A DNA stretch of 64,000 nucleotides, taken from positions 1 to 64,000 of the forward strand of contig NZ_BILY01000028.1 in NCBI RefSeq assembly GCF_004000805.1, read 5' to 3'. Position 1 is the stretch's first letter, and every line of letters starts with the position of its first letter. The notes beneath the pieces were generated by a model, which was not told the DNA's origin, did not search any database, and saw only the letters and a list, made by a program, of their open reading frames with translations. The DNA comes from Paenibacillus glycanilyticus NBRC 16618. Lineage in GTDB: Bacteria > Bacillota > Bacilli > Paenibacillales > Paenibacillaceae. This document shows positions 49,459 through 57,582 of this stretch, piece by piece. The position numbers were made by a program, and so were the translations under genes.

Positions 49459-50154
49459 CTATAGTTGAATAAGCCCGGCATACTTGCTGAATACCTCCAG
49501 CTGATTCGTAAACACAAGAACGCCCATCAGCATCATAACGGCTCCGCTAACAAGCGAGATTTTCGGGAGATGCTTCGTCACTTTTCGAAGGTACGCGGAT
49601 AGGTTATCGATCAGCACGGCAGAGAGCAGGAACGGAACCGCGAGCCCCAGCGCGTACATCGAGAGCAGGAGTACTCCCTTCCCAAGGGTCGCCATGCTTC
49701 CGGCGTAGATCAGAATGGAAGACAGAATCGGCCCGATGCAAGGCGTCCAGCCGACGGCGAAGGCCATGCCCAATACGAGAGCTCCCGCTTTTTTCCCCGG
49801 TGATCCGCTTGGCAGAAACCGTTTCTCGGAATAGAGCAGCTTGATTCGCAGCAGCCCCGTCATATGCAAGCCAAAAACAACGATTAGAGCTCCGCCGATC
49901 TGCTGCACAAGCCGCATATGCTCGGATAGCAGCCGGCTGACGGAGCTGACCGATATCCCGAGCAGGACAAACAGAATGGAGAAACCAAGAATAAACAGCG
50001 CCGTCTGCGAGATAACCGTAAGCTTATTGGGGCTGTTCTTCAGATCGGTGGCCGAGGTGCCCGCGATATAGCTGAGATAGACCGGAATAAGAGGGAGAAC
50101 GCAAGGCGATAAAAAGGACAGCAGTCCCGCCGAAAAAGCCAATAAAATATCCAT
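49459..50154 (-). CDS. ccdA: CcdA, thiol-electron carrier of the membrane
   Basis: A 231-aa polytopic protein with six helices. It has LLSFLSPCVLPLIPVYLSYIAG (Cys in the PCVLP motif) and AFAVGWTPCIGPILSSILIYAG (TPCIGP motif): the two conserved cysteines that carry electrons from cytoplasmic thioredoxin to outer thioredoxin-like partners. The neighbouring TlpA-like gene is the likely acceptor. The order is SLH gene, terminator, ccdA, tlpA-like. Confidence 0.93.
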   Translation of the reverse strand: MDILLAFSAGLLSFLSPCVLPLIPVYLSYIAGTSATDLKNSPNKLTVISQTALFILGFSILFVLLGISVSSVSRLLSEHMRLVQQIGGALIVVFGLHMTGLLRIKLLYSEKRFLPSGSPGKKAGALVLGMAFAVGWTPCIGPILSSILIYAGSMATLGKGVLLLSMYALGLAVPFLLSAVLIDNLSAYLRKVTKHLPKISLVSGAVMMLMGVLVFTNQLEVFSKYAGLIQL

Positions 50155-50174
50155 TATTTTTCACCGCCACGTGG

Positions 50175-50201
50175 AAAAAGGGGCGGCCAAGTCGGCCGCC
50201 C
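50175..50201 (-). terminator. Terminator after the SLH gene
   Basis: Stem GGGCGGCC / GGCCGCCC with a 5-nt loop, followed on the minus strand by CTTTTT. It separates the SLH gene from ccdA. Confidence 0.85.
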
Positions 50202-50221
50202 ACCTCTTCTTCGAGTTTCTA

Positions 50222-53200
50222 TTATTGGGACAACAGGTTATACAGCACTTGCGCCGCTTCCGCTCTTGTCGATACGCCTTCCGGATTCAGCTTATTGCCG
50301 CTTCCTTTAATAACGCCAGTCTCGACAAGCGTTGTAAAGGCCGTTTGCGCATAACCGGCAATATCGGCAGCATCCGCATAGGAGGCTACGGTTGCGCCTG
50401 TTTTGGCCGTTGGCAGCTCGCCTAATTGCTCAAGCGAACGGTACAGCAGCGTGAACAGCTCTTGGCGCGTAATTTTGTTATTCGGATTAAACTTGTTATC
50501 GCCCGAGCCTGTTGCGATGCCAAGACGCTTCGCAGCCGCCAGGTAATTCGTGTAGTACGTATTTCCTGCGTCGGCAAAGTTCGCCGCGCCTGCCGCTTCC
50601 GGCTCGATTCCGTATGCCTTCAGCAGGAAGACGATGAATTGTCCTCTTGTCAGCTCCGCATTTGGACTGAAGTGATCGGCATCGGTACCGCCGGTAATCT
50701 CGCGGGCAGCCAGGAAGCTGACCGCATGATGGAACCAAGCTGTTGCCGGCACATCCGCGAAGCCTACTTTATTGAAGCCGATAATGTATTGCGAGAAGTG
50801 AGTGGTTGCGAAATCTACGGTTCCCGTTGCTGCATTATAATGACCGCGAATCGTTTGCAGCTCGCCGGAATCCGCAAGGTAGTACACCACGATAGATTCG
50901 GCATTCTCGCCGGCTTTCAGCGTGTACGGGAGACTTACCTGCACCTTGCCGCCGCCGAAGCTCGAGATTTGCTTATCGCCTGCAAAGAGGGACAAATCGT
51001 ACACCGGACGGTCGCCCAATACGGCCTTGCCCTCTTCCGTCAGTTCGAATTGAGACACAATGAAGCTAATATCGCCCGACAATGCGTTAGCGCTAATGCT
51101 TTTTACCGCTTTCGAATCAAACGTTACGCTACCAATCGCCAGATCCGCCTGCACCACTGCTTTGGTGCTTGATGCTATCGAATTGAAGGAGTCTCTTGGA
51201 ATCGTCAGCTGCGTGGAAGTCGTATCCGCGGTTCCAGCCACCTGGAAGCCGATAACCGCCTCTTTGCCCGCTGCTTCCGCTTTGGATGCTTTCGTAATCA
51301 GGCTTGCTACATCGCTTGCCGACACTGCCGCGACCGTCTCACCTGTTGCCGGATCAGTAGTACCCGTAACCTTAACCGTGTTCACCGCATCGACAGGCAC
51401 TGGTGTTGGTGTTGGCACCGGTGTTGATGGTGTCGATGGTGTTGGTGTTGGCGTTGGCGTTGGTGTTGGCGTTGGTGTTGGTGTTGGATCAGTGCCAACA
51501 TAAGCCGGAACAACCACGTCTACCGCCTGACCAGCCGCATAAGGAACTGCTGTTGGTCCGGTTTGAGAATTTGTTGGACCGTTATAACCGTTCTTCGCCG
51601 CGTATCTGACGGAGTACGTACCAGCGGCAAGACCTGTGATGGCATTGCCGGATACGGCTGTATACGCCGAGTCCGCCGCGCTTTTCAGCTTGTATTCCAA
51701 CGCTTTGTTTGTTGTGCCCGTGATTTGACCGTTATTGTTTGCGCTTGAAGTTGGCGCTACGCCAGTCAGACCGGTTGGCGTTGCTTCCAGGCGCGTGAGT
51801 AATTTATTCAGCGCGTTCGTGTAATTCGTATGATTGCGGATCGTGCCGTCAGCTACGGCATAATCCGGCTGAATGTTTTTCCAGGTGTACATCAATTCCA
51901 CGTGGCCAAGGATTGGCGCTTTGCTGCCGTCGGCGTTCACGTTGTCCTTGTTGTAGGCAAACAGGTAAGGAACCTGCAGCTTGTTTGCAACAACATTTGT
52001 GCCGTTATCTTTCGTATAGTTTACGTTATTCGTAGTAGGTAGATATTGGGTCTTAATATTAGGCAGATACGTATTCACCAAATCCACATACAGCTTTGCC
52101 AACGGATGGTTCGTATCGCGCACCTGCAGGAAGCTGCTGTTATGCGGATCCGCGCTTGGATCAAGCACCGAGATGCCCGCATCCAGCTTCGTGTCCCAGA
52201 AGTAGACTTTGTCGACGTTGTACTTCTTCGCGTACTCATTAATGAAGCGGATTGCCGCCTGCGTATTCGGGCACCACGAGCCGCCGAACAGAATGACATA
52301 GTTGCCTTTGCTTTGCAGCAAATGAGTCAGCTCATTGTAAGTGACATGCTCGTAGACAAGCTCGCCGTCATCGCCAACGACTTGACCGTTTTCCTCGTGC
52401 GTCGGGAAGATGTCGCGTCCTACCGTTTGGTCCTCGTGCTTGTTAAACGCCGGAGCGATAAAATCCCAATTGGTGAGGCTGTCGTAATCGGCAGCAGGCA
52501 CTTTATTAAATACATTCAGAACCTGTTCCTTATAGCTGTCGACCTTCGCCGTATCCAGCGTATCGCCGTCGTTAGGATCGGCTGTCAGGAAATCGTTCCA
52601 AGTATAATTCGCGGAAGAACCGTGCTTCTCGAGCGAAGCGATGATCGGCGCGGCGTTGCCTTCGCCGTCCTTGTGATCCTTGTCATAGATGAACAGGAAC
52701 GGAGACTCGATTTTTTTCGCCTCGCCGCTCGCAATGACCGTAGACGGCGCCGTTACCGTATCACCGCTTTCCTTTTGCGGGGACTTCTTGCTGTAAGTGA
52801 TCGTGGCATCGGTATTGGCGCTGAGGTTCGTCAAATACTTGTCCACCAGTTCTACATACAGCTCGTTGAAATCATAGAAGTTCGTTGTGTTTGTCGTTCC
52901 GGAGGTTACCACCTTGGTATACGGAGCAGCCTGCTGCTCGGCAATATCAACCGATTCGCCATCCAGCTTCGTATCGAAGTTGTAAATGGTGTCTACACCG
53001 TATTGCTTCGCAACCTGGTTGATGAAGCCGATATCCGCCTGCGTCTCATCGCTCCAGGCTCCGCCGAACAAGACGGCATATGTACCTTTGCTATCGAGCA
53101 GCGTAACCAGATCCTCGTAAGTAACCGTCTTGAGAATATGGTTCGCGTCGTTCAAATGCGGGTAAACATCACTGAAATAATCATAATGGCTGACAGCGCT

Positions 53201-53305
53201 ATTAAAGTTGCTTACTTCCGCGGCGCGTGCCGTGCCGGCCTGGAAGACCGGCAGCACTAACGCGGAGGCGAGTAGAACGGATAGTGTACGATTAAAAGTT
53301 TTCAT
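50222..53305 (-). CDS. S-layer-anchored protein with two thioredoxin-like repeats
   Basis: A 1027-aa secreted protein. Signal peptide residues 1-28 (ending ARA). Two homologous modules follow: residues about 35-270 with TYAVLFGGAWSDETQADIGFINQVAKQYGVD, and about 305-500 with NYVILFGGSWCPNTQAAIRFINEYAKKYNVD. Each continues with Y/FNFDTKLDG. Both look like a thioredoxin fold; the second has WCPNT (a single Cys, at residue 345) and the first WSDET (no Cys). Residue 345 is the only cysteine I find in the whole protein. Then come a PTPTP-type linker, a middle beta-rich region and three SLH domains (residues about 845-1027) for cell wall attachment. AGGAG precedes ATG 53305. Confidence 0.85.
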   Translation of the reverse strand: MKTFNRTLSVLLASALVLPVFQAGTARAAEVSNFNSAVSHYDYFSDVYPHLNDANHILKTVTYEDLVTLLDSKGTYAVLFGGAWSDETQADIGFINQVAKQYGVDTIYNFDTKLDGESVDIAEQQAAPYTKVVTSGTTNTTNFYDFNELYVELVDKYLTNLSANTDATITYSKKSPQKESGDTVTAPSTVIASGEAKKIESPFLFIYDKDHKDGEGNAAPIIASLEKHGSSANYTWNDFLTADPNDGDTLDTAKVDSYKEQVLNVFNKVPAADYDSLTNWDFIAPAFNKHEDQTVGRDIFPTHEENGQVVGDDGELVYEHVTYNELTHLLQSKGNYVILFGGSWCPNTQAAIRFINEYAKKYNVDKVYFWDTKLDAGISVLDPSADPHNSSFLQVRDTNHPLAKLYVDLVNTYLPNIKTQYLPTTNNVNYTKDNGTNVVANKLQVPYLFAYNKDNVNADGSKAPILGHVELMYTWKNIQPDYAVADGTIRNHTNYTNALNKLLTRLEATPTGLTGVAPTSSANNNGQITGTTNKALEYKLKSAADSAYTAVSGNAITGLAAGTYSVRYAAKNGYNGPTNSQTGPTAVPYAAGQAVDVVVPAYVGTDPTPTPTPTPTPTPTPTPSTPSTPVPTPTPVPVDAVNTVKVTGTTDPATGETVAAVSASDVASLITKASKAEAAGKEAVIGFQVAGTADTTSTQLTIPRDSFNSIASSTKAVVQADLAIGSVTFDSKAVKSISANALSGDISFIVSQFELTEEGKAVLGDRPVYDLSLFAGDKQISSFGGGKVQVSLPYTLKAGENAESIVVYYLADSGELQTIRGHYNAATGTVDFATTHFSQYIIGFNKVGFADVPATAWFHHAVSFLAAREITGGTDADHFSPNAELTRGQFIVFLLKAYGIEPEAAGAANFADAGNTYYTNYLAAAKRLGIATGSGDNKFNPNNKITRQELFTLLYRSLEQLGELPTAKTGATVASYADAADIAGYAQTAFTTLVETGVIKGSGNKLNPEGVSTRAEAAQVLYNLLSQ
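51399..51490 (-). repeat. Low-complexity PT-repeat of the SLH protein linker
   Basis: The region encodes runs of Pro-Thr and Pro-Val in the linker between the thioredoxin-like half and the SLH half. The plus strand is an imperfect ggtgttggtgttggcg-type repeat. Confidence 0.85.
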
Positions 53306-53355
53306 GTGTATATACTCCTCTCCCTATTTAACCCATTCGTCTTGCAAAAAGCCGA

Positions 53356-54120
53356 TTAGCAGCTTTCTTCGCCGTCTACCGCGCAATCCTCATCCGAAGA
53401 CGAAGGAGCCGGAGAAGGGGACGTGGAGGATCCGCCAGAGGAGCTTGTCGAGCCGGAAGAAGATGAACTGTTTGCCGGAGCTTTAACAGCAGGCGTCTTA
53501 GGCTGGGACTCTTCTTGCTTGACAAACGTTACTTTTTTGCCCGAATCATCCGATTGGCTTGCGGCAGGCGCCGAAGCTTCCGGTTTGCTTGCTGCCGGCG
53601 TGGATTGGGCCGGTTTGGCGGCTGGAGCCGGCGTTGCTGCGGGAGCAGCTGAAGTGCTGGACGGCTTAGTGGATGCCGCTGGCTCGGCAGCTTTAGCTGC
53701 GGCTGGTTTCGAAGCTGCAGGTGTAGATGTCGGAGCCGGAGTAGAAGCGTTTTGAACGGCTTCCGTGGTGCTTGCTTTGGCTGTTTGCGCTACTGCTTTC
53801 GTCTCTTCCGCAGGTGCGGCAGCCGTCTGTGCCGATTGAACCTCGGCAGCTTGAACGGCCGGCTCTTGAGCTTGCGTCTCGGCCGCTGCGGTTGTTACTT
53901 CCGGTGTCGCCTGTGGTTCAGCTACTACAGCCGTATTGGCAGCGTCTGCTTGCGGCTGCTGTGCAACAGCCGGTGCTGCAGGCTCTTGAGCCTCCGCTGC
54001 AGCCGGCTCCGTGCCGGAGGTGTCCTTGTTCGCGTAAACGGCAGCATATGTCAGCGATGAGAAGACTACGGCTGCGGCTACGAAAGTAACTGTCAATTTG
54101 GAGCTAAACCATTTTTTCAT
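53356..54120 (-). CDS. Secreted Ala/Pro/Ser-rich stalk protein ending in CX7C
   Basis: A 254-aa protein. A signal or anchor (residues 1-30: MKKWFSSKLTVTFVAAAVVFSSLTYAAVYA) is followed by about 180 residues of A, P, T, S and E in low complexity, then a Ser/Gly/Pro segment. The last 11 residues are EDCAVDGEESC, so the protein ends with a CX7C pair and has no other cysteine. The ATG at 54120 (AAAGGATG 9 nt before) is chosen over the ATG at 54132. It lies 50 nt ahead of the SLH gene without a terminator, so both are probably one transcript. Family not recognised. Confidence 0.65.
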   Translation of the reverse strand: MKKWFSSKLTVTFVAAAVVFSSLTYAAVYANKDTSGTEPAAAEAQEPAAPAVAQQPQADAANTAVVAEPQATPEVTTAAAETQAQEPAVQAAEVQSAQTAAAPAEETKAVAQTAKASTTEAVQNASTPAPTSTPAASKPAAAKAAEPAASTKPSSTSAAPAATPAPAAKPAQSTPAASKPEASAPAASQSDDSGKKVTFVKQEESQPKTPAVKAPANSSSSSGSTSSSGGSSTSPSPAPSSSDEDCAVDGEESC

Positions 54121-54176
54121 GATGAAACTCATCCTTTCCCCTTTGGTTATAGACGGCTCATTCAGTAATCAGGCAT

Positions 54177-54223
54177 AAAAAAAGATCCAATGCCCGCATC
54201 TAGTGATGCTTGAGCATTGAATC
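54177..54223 (-). terminator. Leader terminator-like hairpin of the stalk-SLH operon
   Basis: Stem GATTCAATGC / GCATTGGATC with a nested GCATC acta GATGC arm, followed by T7 on the minus strand. A small hairpin CTGGacctCCAG precedes it at 54225-54236. It lies between the promoter and the stalk gene, within a leader of about 160 nt, so it may be a regulated attenuator. Confidence 0.7.
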
Positions 54224-54287
54224 TCTGGAGGTCCAGTCGACTAATTTCTTATCCAAATTACGTTATGATATTCCGATTTCTAACCCT

Positions 54288-54316
54288 ATCTTAGGATGTA
54301 AAAGATTGGATGTCAA
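54288..54316 (-). promoter_or_regulatory. Promoter of the leader and stalk-SLH operon
   Basis: On the minus strand TTGACA and TAAGAT with a 17-nt spacer. The predicted RNA start is near 54281. Confidence 0.7.
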
Positions 54317-54472
54317 CTATTTTTTAATAATTTCCCATAGAAATAGTCGGATTTATTTAATTCTAAGAGCTTATAAGTTTTTTCTTAATAAACATGACTT
54401 AGAATTCTCCGGATTGAAACGCGCTCCGCCAAGGACGGCGATAGCCGTTTCACCTTGTTCTAATAAAAACGA

Positions 54473-54501
54473 TTGACAATTGCCTCTAACGTTTGTAAAT
54501 T
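54473..54501 (+). promoter_or_regulatory. Promoter of the cystine symporter gene
   Basis: TTGACA and TAAATT with a 17-nt spacer, 50 nt before the symporter start codon. Confidence 0.65.
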
Positions 54502-54511
54502 ATTGAATTGT

Positions 54512-54536
54512 AATTCCTATCAAACAACTTGGATTA
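54512..54536. promoter_or_regulatory. Possible CymR-type operator
   Basis: On the minus strand, TAATCC...ATAGGAATT matches the ends of the CymR consensus recalled from B. subtilis (TAAWNC...ATNGGAATT). Its position just past the predicted start of RNA would suit repression. The middle spacing is not exact, so this is tentative. Confidence 0.35.
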
Positions 54537-54551
54537 GGGGGTAATGGTAAG

Positions 54552-55919
54552 ATGGATAAAATAGATAACAACCTGTTGCTGGCTATCGAGACGAACTGGT
54601 ACAGCTTTGTTACCGCAATCTTCGTCTTTGCTTTTCTGTATTTCCTGGCACGCAAGCGTGTCGGCTTCGGCACGCGGGTGCTAGTCGGATTAGGGCTGGG
54701 GCTGGTCGTCGGGATCCTGTTCCAGAGCCTTGATTCCCTGGAGATCAAAGGGATCACCACCTTCGGCAGCATTTATATCAGCTTGATCCGCATGCTCGTT
54801 ATTCCGCTTGTTTTCGTTCTTGTATTAAATAGTATCGCTTCGCTCACAAGCCTGGACTACCTGCGCAAAATCGGCTTCAAGACGTTCGCCTGGTTCCTTG
54901 GCACAACCGGCATCGCATCCGTTATCGGCTTACTGACCGCTCTGGTATTTAACCCGGGCAAAGGCATCCAGCAGCCTGCCGCAAGCGATGCGGCAACGCG
55001 CGAGATTCCGACTTTCTCCGATGTTATTCTCAGCCTTGTCCCTTCCAACCCCGTTAGCGAAGCGGCGGACGGCAAGGTTGTTCCGATCCTGATTTTCGCG
55101 ATTTTCCTGGCCGTAGCCATCATTAAGGTTGGTTCGAAAAACGAAGAGGCCGTCAAGCCAGTCCGCGATCTTATCAAATCGGCTACCCAGGTCCTGCATC
55201 AGGTCGTTAAATTCGTTATCCGCCTTACGCCATACGGCGTATTCGCCCTGATTGCCGGCGTTGCGGCCAAATACGGCTGGGATACCCTGCAGGAGCTGGG
55301 CAGCGTTATCGTCACCTCGTATGTCGCCCTTATCATTCATTTTGTGCTTGTGTTTGGCGGTCTGGTGCTCTTCGTCGCGAAGGTTAACCCTCTCAAGTTC
55401 TTCAAGAAGGTCTACCCGACGGTTGCCGTAGCCTTCACGACCCGAAGCAGCTATGCTACGCTGCCCATTAACCTAGAGGTCATTACGAAGCGTCTCCATG
55501 TCTCGCCGAAAATCGCGAGCTTTGTTGCACCGCTTGGCGCATCCGTTAACTTCAACGGCTGCGGCGGCGTATGGCCTGCGATTGTTGTCGTCTTTACTTC
55601 GCAGGCATTTGGCATTGAGCTTGGCCTGACCGACTACATCGTGCTTGTATTCGTAAGCATCATCTCTTCCATTGGCGTTGCGGGCGTTCCCGGACCGGCT
55701 GTTATTTCGACAACGGTTGTTCTTACCGCGCTTGGCCTTCCGCTCGAGGCGCTTGCGATTGTTGCCGGCGTTGAAGCTTTAATCGACATGGCCCGCACGG
55801 CCGTTAACGCAACGGGTACATCGGTTACCGCTCTGCTCGTAGCCAATTCCGAAGGCGAATTCGACCGCGACGCATTCAATAACGACGACGATGAAGAAAT
55901 CGCGTTAAACGCTGTGTAA
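54552..55919 (+). CDS. TcyP-like L-cystine:cation symporter (DAACS family)
   Basis: A 455-aa transporter of the dicarboxylate/amino acid:cation family. The conserved TRSSYATLPINLEVITKRL and GASVNFNGCGGVWPAIVVVF regions correspond to those of TcyP (TSRSSAASIPLN and GQNGCAGLYPA in E. coli TcyP/YdjN). The C-terminal DMARTAVNATGTSVTALL also matches. Cystine import fits the thiol genes next door. AGGGGG lies upstream. It is divergent from the stalk-SLH operon, so both share one regulatory region. Confidence 0.75.
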   Translation: MDKIDNNLLLAIETNWYSFVTAIFVFAFLYFLARKRVGFGTRVLVGLGLGLVVGILFQSLDSLEIKGITTFGSIYISLIRMLVIPLVFVLVLNSIASLTSLDYLRKIGFKTFAWFLGTTGIASVIGLLTALVFNPGKGIQQPAASDAATREIPTFSDVILSLVPSNPVSEAADGKVVPILIFAIFLAVAIIKVGSKNEEAVKPVRDLIKSATQVLHQVVKFVIRLTPYGVFALIAGVAAKYGWDTLQELGSVIVTSYVALIIHFVLVFGGLVLFVAKVNPLKFFKKVYPTVAVAFTTRSSYATLPINLEVITKRLHVSPKIASFVAPLGASVNFNGCGGVWPAIVVVFTSQAFGIELGLTDYIVLVFVSIISSIGVAGVPGPAVISTTVVLTALGLPLEALAIVAGVEALIDMARTAVNATGTSVTALLVANSEGEFDRDAFNNDDDEEIALNAV

Positions 55920-55935
55920 GCAGAGAACAAAAGCG

Positions 55936-55979
55936 AAAAGCCGCCTTTTCCCGCATAATACGGGAAAGGCGGCTTTTTC
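55936..55979. terminator. Convergent terminator between the symporter and phosphotransferase genes
   Basis: Stem AAAAGCCGCCTTTTCCCG / CGGGAAAGGCGGCTTTTT with a 7-nt loop. Confidence 0.85.
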
Positions 55980-56772
55980 ATTTGCAGGCTTCCAGCTGCC
56001 GGTCAATATAGGCCAGCAGCCATTCCCGCTCGCCGGGAATTTGCTCGCGCAGTCTTGCCGCGGCTACCGGTAAACGCCAGCGGTCAATTGCGGCCCTATC
56101 CGCTCCCGTCAGCCTGCAATATTCGGACAAATACGCCTCGTTCAGCCGCTGTCCCGTTTCCGGAGGGATAGACAGCGGAGGCATGGAAACAAACGGCGAC
56201 AAGAACATCATGGAGGTTCTCGCCGCGTCGCATAGCGGATCGCCCGAATTGGCATCGATCCAGTCGATCACGGTCAGCCGCCCTCCCGCCTGGAGCACGT
56301 TATCCGGATGAAAGTCGCCGTGACAGACGGATTCGCCTTCCGGCAGACGCTCCAGCTCCGTCAGCACCGGCTCCACCCGATCGTCCAGAAAAGCTGCGGA
56401 CTGCCTCACAAACATAGCCATCCGATCCTTCTGCCTAGGCAGCCGGGATGCCCTGCAGCGGTGAATATCCGCATGCAGTTGGGCCAGGAGAGTACTGTAA
56501 TGTTCCGCCTTATCCATATCGTGCAGCATCAGGGCCAAAAGGGATGGCCCAGCGATCTTCTCGTAGACCAGCCCGCTTCTCCCATCCACCTCGACCTGTC
56601 CAAAAACCTCAGGCGCAGGTACGCCTGCCTTATAAACGGCCTTGCCGATCTCCGTCTCGTAATGAAGCCAGTCCTTCGGGATGTTCCCGTAATAAAGCTT
56701 CACGACCTGCCCTTCGCCCCATTCGTAGACCTCGGCGGTCATGCCTTTCCCGATCAATTGCCCTGCAGTCAT
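55978..56772 (-). CDS. APH-family phosphotransferase
   Basis: A 264-aa protein. GKGMTAEVYEWGEGQVVKLYY (nucleotide-binding strands with the catalytic Lys), VCHGDFHPDNVLQAGGRLTVIDWIDANSGDPLCDAAR (HGDFHPDN and the metal site DWIDA). It is the kinase-like form, without a recognisable resistance subtype. AGGAGG lies 6 nt before ATG 56772. It sits 20 nt after the FA hydroxylase gene in the same direction. Confidence 0.85.
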   Translation of the reverse strand: MTAGQLIGKGMTAEVYEWGEGQVVKLYYGNIPKDWLHYETEIGKAVYKAGVPAPEVFGQVEVDGRSGLVYEKIAGPSLLALMLHDMDKAEHYSTLLAQLHADIHRCRASRLPRQKDRMAMFVRQSAAFLDDRVEPVLTELERLPEGESVCHGDFHPDNVLQAGGRLTVIDWIDANSGDPLCDAARTSMMFLSPFVSMPPLSIPPETGQRLNEAYLSEYCRLTGADRAAIDRWRLPVAAARLREQIPGEREWLLAYIDRQLEACK

Positions 56773-56792
56773 CCTTGTCCTCCTTCTTGCGG

Positions 56793-57437
56793 TCAGGACG
56801 ACATCGTCCGGCCGCGGTTTTCCAGGTTTTTTGCGGTGGCGCTTGTGGGTACGTCCTTCTCTTCTTTAAGCGTTCCGAAGAGAGCATCCACAAGCGGCGT
56901 CGATACGCCATACCAATAATTCTCGTTCTTGAAATGATGGAGCAGATGCATCCGCTTATTCCACTTCCAGAATCTCGTCTTGGGCTGGATCGGCCGGTGC
57001 GCGACATAATGCTTCCATTCATAGACGAGCAGCATCGCCACAAGTCCCGCCGCAAAGGCAAGAGTGAAGTCCATTGAGCCCGCGATGAGATAGAACAGGA
57101 GCGCAAATACGCCCAGGTTGGGCAGGCTGTACCATACCGGCAGGAACAACAACTTCAAATCATGCGGATCCGCGTGATGATCGTAATGCAGACGCTTCAG
57201 AAATTTGAGGAATAACGGGTTGTGGGGGGCCTTCAGATGAAAGAAGAACCGGTGGGTCAAATATTCGCTGAACATAAATCCGATAAGGCCAAGGATAAAG
57301 AAAACCAGACTGTGCCAGTTCAGGGCCGCAAACGCGGCCCAAGTCAACAAACCGATCAGCACCGCTGTCATCATCATAATATCCGCATGCAAAAAATAGT
57401 CGCGGTAAAGCCCCTTTTTGCTCACTTTTAACCCCAT
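56793..57437 (-). CDS. Fatty acid hydroxylase/sterol desaturase superfamily membrane protein
   Basis: A 214-aa four-TM protein with the histidine clusters of the diiron superfamily: HRFFFH, HYDHHADPH, HYVAH and HLLHHFKNENYWYG. These bind two iron atoms in hydroxylases and desaturases of membrane lipids. The gene lies before a phosphotransferase gene and probably shares its transcript. The lipid substrate is unknown. The AGAGGG site is near the ATG. Confidence 0.88.
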   Translation of the reverse strand: MGLKVSKKGLYRDYFLHADIMMMTAVLIGLLTWAAFAALNWHSLVFFILGLIGFMFSEYLTHRFFFHLKAPHNPLFLKFLKRLHYDHHADPHDLKLLFLPVWYSLPNLGVFALLFYLIAGSMDFTLAFAAGLVAMLLVYEWKHYVAHRPIQPKTRFWKWNKRMHLLHHFKNENYWYGVSTPLVDALFGTLKEEKDVPTSATAKNLENRGRTMSS

Positions 57438-57582
57438 CCTCTACCCTCTTATGATGTAAGCCCTTACTTCTTATCTTACCAGTAATTTTACAAAAAATGT
57501 TCTTGCTTATATGCCCGCGAAGCGAAATAATAGGGTTTATTATTCAACAAGATGTGCTCATCAGAAAGGTTGGCTTTACCTT

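Noticed and set aside
51399-51490. A CRISPR or mobile repeat
   Set aside because: This is an in-frame PT/PV-coding linker within the SLH protein.
52046-53260. A 404-codon open frame opposite to the SLH protein gene
   Set aside because: The minus-strand gene has a signal peptide, repeats and SLH domains. The plus frame has shadow composition only.
54177-54316. A T-box leader for the stalk-SLH operon
   Set aside because: The T-box core AGGGTGGNACCGCG and the specifier-loop arrangement are not present.
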